Of a stretch of DNA of 64,000 bases, positions 11,933-22,831 are shown in pieces. This stretch comes from Hevea brasiliensis (taxonomy: Eukaryota; Streptophyta; Magnoliopsida; Malpighiales; Euphorbiaceae). A program made the translations under genes and the position numbers. The notes beneath the pieces are model-generated. The model did not search any database and was not told where the DNA came from. It saw nothing but the letters and a program-made list of their open reading frames with translations. Position 1 is the first letter of the stretch. Each line of letters starts with the position of its first letter. The DNA lies in contig NW_026614837.1 of assembly GCF_030052815.1 (NCBI RefSeq), positions 40,324 through 104,323 on the forward strand, given 5' to 3'.

Positions 11933-12289
11933 ATGATTGTGGTTTTTGATCCCTTTCTGATAGACTTCTTTGTTCCTCGACTGAAAATTTACGATCCTGG
12001 TGATCGCATAACCTTGTCTGATGATGGTGAGAGAACTGGACCAATTAACCGATCTGGATCGCGGATCTCGATCGTGTCGATCCCGAATCGTTCCACCGGC
12101 ATAATCGGCGAACCGATTTTGGCCGAGCAAATTGCTGATGTTCCGCCGACCCTTGGCGGTTGCTCTTCCGAGTTTATTCGGCTTCTCACCACATTGGGTG
12201 TTCCGACAGCGGCTTTCCTCCACATTGGGTGTTCCGACAGCGGGTTAAGCTCTGGTCGGCGACACCCTTTGGATCAGTCACAATGTTGA
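11933..12289 (+). CDS. Hypothetical 118-residue protein inside the LTR unit
   Basis: The ATG is the first one after a TATA box at 11,837 and a pyrimidine-rich leader. The protein begins MIVVFDPFLIDFF, is mildly basic and has no domain I recognise. Codons are GC-rich like the rest of this unit. Near the end the frame contains two copies of a 24-base segment (12,189-12,212 and 12,220-12,243; period 31), which repeats the residues around TLGVPTA in a shifted frame; this looks like a recent slippage and may have altered the C-terminus. Downstream, AATAAAG at about 12,469 could end the transcript. Whether it is a genuine protein or a leader RNA of the element cannot be told from sequence. Confidence 0.35.
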   Translation: MIVVFDPFLIDFFVPRLKIYDPGDRITLSDDGERTGPINRSGSRISIVSIPNRSTGIIGEPILAEQIADVPPTLGGCSSEFIRLLTTLGVPTAAFLHIGCSDSGLSSGRRHPLDQSQC

Positions 12290-12338
12290 CTATTGACACA
12301 GGCCTCTTTAGATAGGATGTTCCGCTGATCTTTTAGAG

Positions 12339-12480
12339 ATCGGCCTTTTGATGTAATCAGATCTCTAATGTATTCCGATATTTAGATCGCCCAAATTATG
12401 TAATCTGACTTTTGGAAATGTATTCCGATCTCTTGAGATCGCCCAAATGATGTAATCCGATCTTTTGGAAATAAAGATTT
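12339..12480 (+). repeat. Three roughly 50-bp tandem units ending in a polyadenylation-like signal
   Basis: GATCGCCCAAAT/GATCGGCCTTTT followed by GATGTAATC and TATTCCGAT recurs three times. The last unit ends GGAAATAAAGATTTT, a plausible polyadenylation region for the first module. Confidence 0.6.
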
Positions 12481-12723
12481 TATTTTGTCAATTATTATCT
12501 TATTAATTATTTTTCGAGCTCTAATATGATTATCCGATCTGATTCTTTACCTGAATGACACTTATCCGATCCATAATTCGAAACACCTGGATCTGCCGCT
12601 CTATAATTAACCGATCTCTTTATGGAATCTTGGGAATATGCGTGGGACGTGTCAAAACAGCTGGCGAGTCCTGCTAACCGATGCAAAGGTTCGAACATCG
12701 TGAGCATTAAATGCTCGGACGAG

Positions 12724-12731
12724 TATAAATA
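12724..12731 (+). promoter_or_regulatory. TATA box of the Transpos_28-type gene
   Basis: TATAAATA is followed by a GC-rich stretch and a CT-rich leader. It lies about 160 bases before the ATG at 12,883. An in-frame ATG at 12,748 would fall at or before the likely start site, so 12,883 is preferred. Confidence 0.6.
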
Positions 12732-12882
12732 GGGGCGGGTTAGCCGCTTGCTCTCTTATTCCATTTTCGATCCGCGAACAAACCCAAAATCCTCTCGTTT
12801 TCTCAAGTTCTTCCGACGCCGATCAGATTCCGGTAAGGGCTTTGATCTTTCTTTTAGTTTAAATTCTTTATTTCTTTTGAAA

Positions 12883-14721
12883 ATGAGCGACGCCGAGGGT
12901 CAGAGAGCGACGAGCCCTCCTTCCATTCAGTTCTTGTGGTCATCTGATGAAGAAGAGGTGGTCGGGCCAAGCGCACGACCAGAACCTCCTAGGGTCTCCG
13001 TTCCAGCTCGGGGGCGAAACGCACCATCGAGGCTTGTACCTTCTTCAGGGAGGGAGAATCTTCCTATGGACGAGCTGCCATCAATCTTGCAAGAATCCGA
13101 TCTGCAATCGTTTAGCCAGGAGTACAATATTCATCCTGATTCGTATGAACTTATCCGGTGTCGCGGCGATCACCGAGCCGATCACTTCTTTGAAGAGAAT
13201 GACATGGTTATGGTATACGAGGAACAGTTAAAGGCCGGTCTTCGGTTCCCTCTGGATGACTTCTTCAAGGAGGTCCTAAAATATCACCGAGTGTGCATTG
13301 CTCAAGTTCACCCTAACTCGTGGCGGATCTTAGTAGCCTTAGGGGCTGTGCCGAGCTAAGGGAATCAGTCCTACGGCTAAGGTGTTCACCGAACTGCACA
13401 GGCTAACTCGCCGAAAGGACGATGAGCACTGGTTTTTTCAGGCGAAGCCTCATTGTGGGCTCTTTACCGATCTGCCCTCCTCCCTTAAGAATTGGAAGAA
13501 CCGCTTCTTCATTCTGAGGAGCAAAAATCCGACCTGCTTTGAGGACTTCCCCCGTAGCTAGTGGCACCAGGGGCCCTTGATTTCGAAGCGTATTACCCTG
13601 AACAAGGAGGAAAGCCTAATAGTGATGGAACTGAAGAATCAGGCGGCCACTCAGAAGTTCTCCTGTTTAGATGCGGTGACTGCCGAGCTGCACCATTGGA
13701 CCATACAGCTGATCACTGGCCAAGATCGCGAACTTTCGCTCTCTGACCTCGGCATTGGTATTTTCTACATCTCAGATCTCAGGACCTTAGCGATCTCACT
13801 GACCTCTTCTTTGTGCAGGTATGGCGGGTGGTGAGGGTTCCAGGAAGCGGAAGAAAGAAAGAGAGATTTCCCGGAAGGTGAAAGAGATGAAGCGTTCGGA
13901 ACTGCTTCAAACACCCGGTCATGAACCTGGGGAGACACAAGGAGGCCCGCCCCGACCTTCGGGACCGCCGATCGCAGAAGCTGTCCGATCTCCTCCTCGA
14001 CGAGAAGAGCCGCCTCGACCTCCTCCAGTTGCTCCAAGCACAGAAGGGGTCCTTCGACCTTTCTGCGAAGCCCCTTCTCGTGGCGCTCAAGTCTTGATCG
14101 CTTCCACGGAGAATAACCGACTGTTCGGAGAACCCGGTTTTGTCAAAGTCTTGGGGTCTTCTATCCGCCGGGAGGATCGGATGCATCGTCTCGGACAATC
14201 TTGGCGACATCTCGACCGATCCATGAGTGCAATGTAGAGTGCCTGGCGAACCAGCACGTAGTCCGAGAAAAGGCTCACCGCCTGGGTAAGGAGGTTGAGA
14301 AGAAGAGTCAAGAAGTGGCATCCCTCCGATCCCAACTCTCATCCACTCAGGATTACATATCTCAAATTGAGGGGCGTATGAAGTACTATGAGGATAAGCT
14401 GGCCGAACAGACTCATGTTCTGGCTGAAAGGGATCATGCTCTTGGAGAAGTCCAGCGCCCGGCCAACGGTCGCCGTGTCGCTCACCCATCGAGGAGCTTA
14501 AGGCAAAAGATGAAGAGATGGTGACAAGAATAGCCGGTGCTTATGTGAACGCTCACAAGGATCTCTTGGCCGAGCTCTACAAGCGTTACCCAGAGGAGGA
14601 CTTCTCTTGGATGGCCGACCTGGCTCCCGGAGGCGAGGAGGAAAGCGAAGAGGAGGCCGAGGGTGAGAGAGAAAATGAGCAAAATGTAGATCAGGCTGGG
14701 GGTGATCCCCCAGCCGAATGA
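12883..14721 (+). pseudogene. Transpos_28-like (PF04195, 'putative gypsy type transposon') gene, frameshifted
   Basis: The start MSDAEGQRATSP is chosen because it follows the TATA box at 12,724 by a normal leader. The first exon carries a Ser/Pro/acidic N-terminus, then LPSILQESDLQSF, PDSYELIRC and LRFPLDDFFKEVLKYHRV..AQVHPNSWR, a pattern of plant PF04195 proteins. The frame breaks near 13,350 and resumes in another frame with AKVFTELHRL and NWKNRFFIL, then meets a stop at 13,558-13,560. A CT-rich tract ending TTTGTGCAG at 13,818 is a likely splice acceptor. The second exon encodes a basic stretch (SRKRKKEREISRK), a Pro-rich stretch, a coiled coil around 14,270-14,440 (KEVEKKSQEVASLRSQL) and an acidic tail, ending at 14,721. 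The function of the family is unknown. At least three disruptions are present. Confidence 0.75.
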
Positions 14722-15328
14722 CTTGTACAAATGTTGGTATGAAATGAAATCGCTCTTTGTTCAATGATTGGATGTGATTGGAAAATCTCTGAATTGCCTA
14801 AGTATTTGATTGTCTGAGCATAGCAAAACAAGAACTAAATGCAATTATTAATCTAAGCGTAAGAGATCAGAAAGCACAATAAGCATGAGATCGGTAGGGA
14901 AGAAATGCTGAACGGGACTTGATTAAAATTGGAAATTTGACTTGAACACTTAAGATCGGAATCCTCATTAAACCGGACCAAAACCTTAGCTCTTAAACTT
15001 TTGAAAGGGAGATCGGCAATAAAACTGGTAAGAAAAGATCTAGTGTCAGTTCATTTCGTTTGTCAACAGAGATCAAGAATATACTTGACTGGTCCGGAGA
15101 TTCGACAATGGGTTTGAGAGATCGGTGAGCGATTTAATAGACTGGTAAGGCTTTGGCTGATGTGAGGACTTAGCATTGATTCAATTCTTTGTGAGGAGAG
15201 ATCGGAAATGTGACTGTCTATCAAAGAGGGATTGGAAATGTGATTAGCTGTCACAGGGAGACTTAGTACTGGGGATCGGTTTCGAAGTTTTATTGATTTT
15301 GGGGATCGACCAAAATATGGTGTCGACA
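14722..15328 (+). other. Right end of the LTR-type unit, rich in GATCGG
   Basis: No gene was seen. GATCGG or GAGATCGG recurs at about ten places from 14,866 to 15,304, mirroring the CCGATC motifs in the left half. The terminal bases GGTGTCGACA precede the ATTTC duplication. Confidence 0.55.
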
Positions 15329-16570
15329 ATTTCTATAAACAACATGTTTCTTCCTCAACTCACATCAAACTCAACTCATTAATAATTAACATCATATACA
15401 ATAACCATTTTATTTTAACTTACGAAATTAATAGTCATTAAACAATTAAGCAAGAAATTTTATTAATTATCATCATCGTCTTCATCATCATCATCTTCTT
15501 CTTCCTATTCTTTTTCCTTAACTACATCAATAGGTTTGCTTTCTGGCACATCATCTATTTCAATGAATGAACCATCTACATACAGCATACTATCTGTTTC
15601 ATCTACGTGAACATCAATTTCATGTACTTGAATGCAATCTTCTTGAAACGCTGAATTAATGGATTGTTGTGATATTTTTGAAACCTCCACAATAGATCGT
15701 GCCTTTATTTTGCAAATGGCAAGCCATTCATTCGCAATCCTCTTTAATGTAGGTCAGGTTGCATAATACACTTGAGCAGCTTGTGTAGCCAGAATAAATG
15801 GCTCATTTCTGTTAAATGCTTTTTTGCTATTAACTTCAACAAGCTTATATTGTGGATGTACTCTTGCACCATGTTTTGGTGTTGGATCAAACCAAAAGCA
15901 CTTAAATAATACAGTTCGCTTAATTAGTAATGCGGGGTACTCTAACTACACAATTTTTGTTAGCCGACCATAATACTCAAGATAATTTGCACTATAACTA
16001 GAGCCCTTGATGCATACTCCACTGTTCATTGTAGACCTACTTGAACTGTATCCTTTAGTGTGAAACTTGTATCCATTAACATAATATCCATAAAAGGACT
16101 TAACCATATGCAACAGACCTTTTGCAAGGTCTTTAATGATTTGGTTGGTAATGTTCGATGAAGGATCATGTGCTTATTGACAAATTATAAACATAAGCTA
16201 ATATGGAAGAAAATTTGGTTCTGATAATGGATACAAAGAATGTATATAAATTATTACTCGTATTTTTTAAACCAAGATGCAAACTCCATTTTAAGTTTTG
16301 CATCAACCTAGCTATCTTGAACAAATGGTTGGCTTTGCCTTAAGGTATCTTCATAGATTCTTTAAAAAAAAAAATTAAAGTTAATCTAGCATCAAATGTA
16401 AATAATTTTGATATCTGCATCATTAATAACTTACTTAATAAGCTTGGAGGAAAATTATGCCCAAGCTTACACAAAATAAAAGGAATATTTTTTTCCAGAC
16501 GTCTCATATCTTCCTCTATAATGATATTGGAAGTGAGATCTTTAAAGAAAAGAATCAATTCTGTTAATGA
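15329..16570 (-). pseudogene. CACTA TNP2 transposase, 3' part (DUF4218 and DUF4216)
   Basis: Reading the minus strand from 16,570: SLTELILFFKDL, DMRRLEKNIPFILCKLG and FPPSLL match the DUF4218 region. Farther on, VNGYKFHTKGYSSSRSTMNSGV, LEYYGRLTKIV, VLFKCFWFD and NEPFILATQAAQVYYA match DUF4216. The frame ends in an acidic tail at 15,505. Several stops and frameshifts interrupt it. These domains form the C-terminal half of TNP2-type CACTA transposases, whose N-terminal half lies at 29,707-31,738 beyond the gypsy insertion. Bases 15,329-15,504 are 3' untranslated CACTA sequence adjoining the Ogre/Tat-like unit. Confidence 0.85.
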
Positions 16571-17666
16571 TGTTACGACCTAAAATTTTGTGCTGTGACC
16601 GGCACATAATTTAAGTATTCTTAAATCATGCAAACCTTATCAAAGTATCTTGAATAAATATATTGTCACTTACTAATCCCAAAAAATAAATAAAATCCAA
16701 ATAAATAAAACACTGAATAAACAATATAAATATCCCATAAGTAAACTGCAGAATCTCTACAGATTTCAAATAAAAACTTAAACTATTCAATAACCTAAGC
16801 TATTTATTAGCCCGAGGGAATATGAATTCGGGCATACCATGAGAACAAATCAAAGATTGTCCCTCTCAAGAAAATAGACTGAATATTTGGATTAGCTGTA
16901 GAATTCTACTGATCTGAAACAGATAATAGACAGAGAAAACGTGGTTTGAGCTAATGCTCAGTGAATGATAATTATAGCACACAACGGAACAGGAATAGGC
17001 AGACGCTTGATTAATTTCGTAATAAATTTTCTATCCAATAAAATCATGCTCATGATATTAAAATCATTAATAAAATAATTTTATAAAACATATAAATAAA
17101 AGAAATTCATTTAATAAAATTTTATAGTATAGTACACCAGGGTGATGATACTCCACATCACCAAAGGCTAGATGGTAAGCGCCCTACCATATATTAGATA
17201 CATTCCTCCTCATTCACAGATATCAATGCATATGATACTAATGCAAACCATAAATTGCAATGATGCATGACTCAACAATGTAACCTAATACCGTGATAGT
17301 TCACATGGTGAGGCCAGATAACAGATACAGATACTGGGCACAGGTACCAATTCAAAACAGAAAATCGATTTGTACAAATCAATCAAAATCAATAAAAAAA
17401 TTTCAGATAACAAATAATAATTGATAGTGCAATTCCAACAGTTAATTTCAATAATTTCAGAGAGTCAATAAGATCAAATCAATCTCAAATAAATTCAGTG
17501 TAACACATCGGTAAATTTTATAGTCAGATATCAATCAATATAAAGACATTAAAAGCTTGTTCCTGGAATCCTAATGGCTCTAATACAGAGATAATTGACA
17601 AAATCAATTATTTAATCAAAATCGAAATAAAATTTAATAATAAAGTAAAACTCTAGAAAATCACAT

Positions 17667-17800
17667 GTAAAATAATTGTTAAAATATTGATTTAAAATTT
17701 CATTTAATAACAAATTTAATGCTAAAAAAATTTAAAATTAATAATTGTTAAAATATTGATTTAAAATTTCATTTAATAACAAATTTAATGCTAAAAAATT
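17667..17800. repeat. Tandem duplication of about 67 bp in the 3' LTR
   Basis: The block AATAATTGTTAAAATATTG...GCTAAAAAATTT occurs twice in a row here but only once at the homologous place in the other LTR (about 28,618-28,683). The duplication therefore arose after insertion. Confidence 0.75.
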
Positions 17801-18013
17801 TTAAAATGGACTAAAACGGTGCCATATAGTATAATTACTACTCACGTAAAATCTCTAAAACAATAGCTAGATGCAATAAAAGAGAGACAATTTCAGTTGA
17901 CAGATTGAATAGTCGAATCTCCTACATACCCAAAATATAGCAAATATTTGATCAACTAAACTAATATGACAGACCCATTAAATATATATAAATATTTTAT
18001 TTTGAAACCAAAG

Positions 18014-18016
18014 TTG

Positions 18017-18076
<60 letters not shown>
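18014..18076. repeat. (AAT)n microsatellite in the LTR
   Basis: About 20 units of ATA/AAT. The other LTR has a much longer array at the homologous position. Confidence 0.95.
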
Positions 18077-18077
<1 letters not shown>

Positions 18078-18589
18078 AATTAATAAAAATAGGTCAATTA
18101 AAAATATATAAAATAAAGTAAGGAAAAAAATAATAATAACTTTAACTCTATATATATATATATATATTCAAGGTTATTGTCCCTCAGTAATCATGATCAA
18201 CCCAATTCAATACCAATAATCAAAGAAAAAAAATGAATTTTCAGAATAATTGTAACAAATTAAGGAAAGAAAATAAAATTAAATTCACCAATTATTGAAC
18301 AAAGAATGAGAATTTTTACCTTAAAAATAAAATTGAAGGTGATGAATAGAAAAGTAAAAATTTAGGGATTCTCTGCGCACGTCAGATTATAAATCGTATA
18401 TATATATATATAACAATAAATAAAAGATAATGAAAATATCTGTTGAGAGTATTTGGTAGAAAATTGAGGTAATAAACAGGCTTTGAGAGCAAAATTTAGT
18501 AGAAAGAGATAATTAGGGCATATATATTTCAAAAGTTCTATTAAGTATAGAATAGGATAAGAGTTATTAGTGAACTGAATTGTTCAGAT

Positions 18590-18591
<2 letters not shown>

Positions 18592-18658
<67 letters not shown>
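18592..18658. repeat. (AT)n microsatellite in the LTR
   Basis: An uninterrupted AT dinucleotide run of about 65 bases. Confidence 0.97.
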
Positions 18659-18661
<3 letters not shown>

Positions 18662-18791
18662 ATTTTGAAAATAATATATATAAAAAAATAAATAAGCAAG
18701 CCATCCAATAATTTTTTTTAAATAAATATATTAAATTATTGTTAGCTAATTAAAATAAATAAATAAATAGATAAAATATTGGTTTTCCACA

Positions 18792-18806
18792 TACTCCCCC
18801 CCTTAA
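18792..18806 (-). other. Gypsy polypurine tract
   Basis: On the minus strand AAGGGGGGGAGTA directly precedes TGTGGAAAACC, the start of the 3' LTR. This is the plus-strand primer. Confidence 0.85.
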
Positions 18807-18889
18807 AAGAAATTCGGTCCCCAAATTTAAACAGACAAAATTCTAACCTGAAGAATTAAATAAGTGAGGATATTTGGCTCACATTTCAG

Positions 18890-19330
18890 ATTCTGCCTCC
18901 CATGTGGCCTCACTACTTGAGTGATTATGCCACAAGACTTTGACTAAAGCCACTTCTTTAGACCGGGTTTCCTAATTTGTCAATCTAAAATCTTTACTGG
19001 TTGCTCCTCATATGACATATCATCCCTACATTGTATGGTCTGAGGTTACAATACATGAGATGGATCTGGTACATACTTTCTAAGCATAGAGATGTGGAAA
19101 ACTGAATGTACATGCGCAAAACCAGGTGGAAGGGCTAAACGATAAGCAACTACTCCAATTCTCTCCAAAATTTCAAATGGACCAACAAAACGAGGACTAA
19201 GCTTCCCTTTCTTCCCAAACCTCAAGATTCCTTTCATAGGTGAAACTCTCAGAAATAAATGATCACCAACTATAAACTCCACATCTTTACACTTAGGGTC
19301 GGTATAACTTCTTTATCGACTTTGAGCAGT
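18890..19330 (-). pseudogene. Gypsy integrase C-terminus and chromodomain-like tail
   Basis: Minus-strand frame 19,046-19,282 encodes DHLFLRVSPMKGILRFGKKGKLSPRF split by normal spacing, VGPFEILERIG, AYRLALPP and VFHISMLRKY, the GPF/Y module of gypsy integrases that binds DNA. After a stop, YEEQPVKILD and a region homologous to VKVLW..H...ATWE follow, the chromodomain-like tail that chromoviruses are thought to use for targeting to chromatin. Stops in this tail show decay. Confidence 0.85.
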
Positions 19331-20300
19331 CAAAAGTCTATTACAAAGCAACCAAACCTTCTCTGAATTTAACTATATCAACTCTAGTCTAGTAAGCCTT
19401 CTTTCTCCAACTTCATCCTAACAAATTGGTGACCTACACCTTCGACCATATAATGCCTCGTAACGGACCATCTTTATACTTGCCTGATAACTATTAGTAT
19501 AAGCAAACTCCACTAAAGGCAAATGATGATCCTAACAGCCACCAAAATCCACAACACATGCATGAAGCATGTCCTCCAATGTCTGTATAGTCCTTTCTGA
19601 TTATCCATCTGTCTGAGAGTGAAAAGCAGTACTAAAGTCTACTCTTGTTCCCAAAGCTTCTTGGAATTTCTTCTAAAATCGAGAAGTAAACTGAGTACCA
19701 TGATCAGAGACAATGGAAACTAGAACACCATGAAGCCTAATAATCTTGTCTATATACAACTGTGCAAGTTTAGCAAAGTCATATATAGTCTTCACAGGAA
19801 GGAAATGAGCAGATTTTGTCAATCTGTCCACTATCACCCAAATTGCATTGTAACCACCTTGTGTACTAGGTAAACCCACAACAGAGTATAGCAATGTGCT
19901 CCCACTTCCACTCGGGAATAGGCATTGGCTGAAGTAACCCAGATAGTCTCTAATGTTCAGCCTTAACCTGTTGACAAGTCAAACATTTAGCAACAAAGTC
20001 TGCAACATCCCTCTTCATGCCACCCCACCAATAATGCTCCCTTAAATCACGGTACATCTTAGTTGAACCTGGGTGTACTGTGTAAGCAGAATGGTGTGCC
20101 TCTTCCATGATTTCTCTTCTCAACTCATCAACACTAGGGACACAAAGTCTAGTGCCATAACGAAGAACTCCATCATCATCTAACATGAACCCTTGAGCTT
20201 GGCCTTGATGGATACTATCTATAATCTTACACAACTGAGAATCCCTCTTCTGAGCTGCCTTAATTTGATCAATCAAGATAGGCCTAACTCGAAAATGTGC
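19331..20300 (-). pseudogene. Gypsy integrase: zinc-binding and catalytic core
   Basis: The H2C2 zinc-binding part is seen as HHSAYTVHPGSTKMYRDL...CLTCQQVK (about 19,950-20,100). A stop separates it from the catalytic core. The core has the first aspartate in WVIVDRLTKSAHF, the second in IVSDHGTQF and the glutamate in SERTIQTLEDMLHAC, all three of the DDE triad. At least four stops lie between 19,331 and 19,950. The enzyme joins element DNA to the host chromosome. Confidence 0.92.
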
Positions 20301-20395
20301 TAGAATGATCTAGGTACAATTTCAAACTCTACTCCCTGATCTAACAACTCACGTAATTCACCAATCAGAGGCCTTCTCTTGGTAGATATAGGGGC

Positions 20396-22240
20396 TCAAC
20401 TACCAGAAGACTTCCTGCTTAGAGCATTAGCCACCACATTAGCTTTTCCTGGGTGATACTGTATGGTGCAATCATAATCCTTCAGCAATTCTACCCATCT
20501 CCTTTGCCTAAGATTAAGATCACATTGGTCAAAGATGTATTTGAGACTTTTGTGGTCAATGAAGATTTCACAAGTCTCACCATATAGATAGTGCCTCCAG
20601 ATTTTCAAAGCAAAAATTACTGCAGCCATTTCCAGATCATGAGTTGGATAATTCTACTCGTGTCTTTTCAACTGATGACAAGCATATGCAATAACCCGTC
20701 CACGCTGCATCAAAACACATCCTAAACCAATCCTAGAAGCATCACAATATACTGCATAAGCCCTTGATCCAAACAGAAGAGCTAACACTGGTGCTGTAGT
20801 CAAACGAGTCTTAAGCTCTTGAAAACTTCTTTCACAAGCTTCAGACCATTGAAATTTTACATTCTTTTGTGTCAACTTAGTTAAAGGTGCTGCAATACGA
20901 GAGAAGTCTTGAACAAACCATCTATAATACCCTACTAAACCCAAGAAACTATGAATCTCTAACACAGTTATTGGTCTAGGCCAATGAAGCACTGCCTCAA
21001 CTTTCTTCTTATCAACACACACCCCATCCTTAGACACTGTATGGCCTAGGAAAGCCACACTATCTAACCAGAACTCACATTTTGAGAACTTGGCATATAG
21101 CTTGTGTTCCCATAAGGTCTAAAGGACAATTCTCAAATGCTGCTCATGCTCCTCTTTACTCTTTGAGTACACTAGAATGTCATCGATGAACACTATAACA
21201 AATTAATCTAAGAAAGGTTTGAAAACTCTATTCATGAGATCTATAAAAGTGGCTGGAGCATTAGTAAGACCAAAAGGCATTACAAGAAATTCATAGTGTC
21301 CATACCTAGTCCTGAAGGCAGTTTTAAGTATGTATTCTTTCTTGACCCTTAATTGATGATACCCAGATAGAAGATCAATCTTGGAAAAACACTTTGCACC
21401 TTAAAGGTGGTCAAACAGGTCATCTATGTGTGGAAAAGGATACTTATTACGCACAGTCACCTTATTCAATTGCCTATAATCAATGTACATTCTCAAAGAC
21501 CCATCCTTCTTCTGCACAAATAACACAAGAGCACCCCATGGAGAAACACTAGGGCAAATAAACCCCTTATCTAGTAGGTCCTGTAGCTGCTCCTTCAACT
21601 CCTTAAGTTCTGCAGGTGCCATACGATAAGGTGGCATAGATATGGGCTCAGTTCCAGGAATTAAGTCTATACCAAACTCTACCTCTCGCTCCGGGGGTAA
21701 ACCTGATAAACCTTCTGGAAACACATCAGGGAACTCCTTAACCACTGCAACATTCTCCAAACCAGCACTTTCTACCTGAACGTCTCTAATATAAGCTAGA
21801 TACCCCTTACACCTCTTTCCCAATAATCGGCTAGCACTCACTACTGAGATAAGATTATTAGAGGCTATACTGCGATCTCCCTGAAATTGAAATTCTGCTT
21901 CCCCAGGAATTTTAAAAGGTATAATTTTATTATGATAATCCAATGAAACATGATAAGTGGTTAACCAATCCATGCCTAAAATCACATCAAACTCAAACAT
22001 ATCCAAAGAAACAAGATCTGCAGCTAATTCCCTATCTCCAATGTGAACTATACATCCCCTATACACCATATCAGTGTCTATTACATTCCCCATAGGTGTT
22101 GATACAGATAAAGGATACTCTAACAAAGTAGGTGGTGTACTAAATCTCATGGAAAAGTATGGAGAAACAAAGGAATGAGTGGAACCGGGATCAAACAGTA
22201 CTCTAGCATCAAATGAACAAATAGAAAGTGTACCTGTCAC
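20396..22240 (-). pseudogene. Gypsy protease, reverse transcriptase and RNase H
   Basis: The minus-strand frame begins with an aspartic protease ([11 protein letters not shown] and later ILGMDWL), then the reverse transcriptase: [33 protein letters not shown], then a stop at 21,398-21,400 in place of a glutamine codon. It continues with [10 protein letters not shown] and MPFGLTNAP, a stop at 21,203-21,205, the catalytic FIDD (21,179-21,190), another stop at 21,119-21,121, then SFLGLVGYYRWF. RNase H follows with [30 protein letters not shown] and [16 protein letters not shown], ending at a stop at about 20,398. All family motifs are visible but four or more stops make it inactive. Confidence 0.95.
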
Positions 22241-22269
22241 TATTGCATTAGATGCCTGAGCATCCTACT

Positions 22270-22826
22270 GAGTCAAAGTAAAATCCCTGGCTTTACCTCT
22301 ACCACTAGATGTCTGTCCCTGAGTTTGAGCAGATCCTTTACCACCAGAACCTCTACCACCCTGGCCATGACCACCAGAACCCTGACTTCTACCACTATAC
22401 TGTGAAACTGGCTGAACCTGAGAGGGAGTAGAATGTGTTGCTTGACCAGCACCCTAAGTTGTCCCACTAGTAGGACAGTCCTGTCTATGGTGTCCTAGCT
22501 GTCCACAACCAAAGCATGCTCTAGTGACCCAATGACAAGTGCCCTTATGTAGCTTACCACAATGCTGACAATGAGTGGTAACAGGCCCAGTGCTAATCTG
22601 ATTATACCGAGCATTCCCTGCATGAGTCCTCTGCTCACGTCCCTGACCAACTCCAGATTGATGTGCCCTATTGCCAACTGTAGACTGATAACCCTGCTTA
22701 TTACCCTGATAAGAACCCTGATGACTCTGTCCTCTGTTAAACTGATTACCCTGACCATCTTTCTTAAACTGCTAGTGTTGCTCATGAGCCCAACGTTCAT
22801 CATCATACATCTCCATCTGTCTAGCC
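22270..22826 (-). pseudogene. Gypsy gag, C-terminal part with zinc knuckle
   Basis: On the minus strand, directly after the solo LTR, the reading continues ARQMEMYDDERWAQ, then a Gln/Gly/Asn-rich stretch and a CX2CX4HX4C zinc knuckle (CFGCGQLGHHRQDC, about 22,480-22,521). This is the nucleic-acid-binding end of gag. In-frame stops occur (for example near 22,773). A solo LTR separates it from the N-terminal part of gag. Confidence 0.9.
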
Positions 22827-22831
22827 CGATC
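22827..22831. repeat. Target-site duplication CGATC (left)
   Basis: CGATC lies immediately before TGTCACACC and is repeated at 26,541-26,545 after the solo LTR. Confidence 0.92.

Larger units (their letters stand above)
9515..15328 (+). mobile_element. Ogre/Tat-like LTR-type unit of 5.8 kb carrying genes
   Basis: The unit begins TGTCGCAAGG and ends GGTGTCGACA, with the same 5-bp duplication ATTTC on both sides (9,510-9,514 and 15,329-15,333), set inside CACTA sequence. Its first 250 bases include GGAGTCGCCACC and GGGGAAGGTGTTAGCACCCC, which from memory resemble the starts of LTRs of the Ogre/Tat lineage, known for LTRs of several kb. No reverse transcriptase, integrase, primer site or second LTR is present, so a giant solo LTR is the simplest reading. 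Unlike ordinary LTRs it contains two TATA-box/open-frame modules, the second encoding a Transpos_28-type (PF04195) protein. The unit is GC-richer than its surroundings and full of CCGATC (left) and GATCGG (right) hexamers. Confidence 0.7.
16571..18791 (-). repeat. Gypsy 3' LTR (2,221 bp)
   Basis: On the plus strand this begins TGTTACGACC and ends GGTTTTCCACA. It matches 27,518-29,706 over its length, with small differences (for example a 69-bp internal direct repeat around 17,670-17,795 present once in the other LTR, and different microsatellite lengths). In the element's own direction it is the downstream LTR because the polypurine tract adjoins it. Confidence 0.93.

Noticed and set aside
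13779..14489. A 236-codon minus-strand frame inside the Ogre/Tat-like unit
   Set aside because: It is longer than the plus-strand frames but lacks family motifs; the plus strand has TATA box, PF04195 pattern, acceptor and coiled coil in order.
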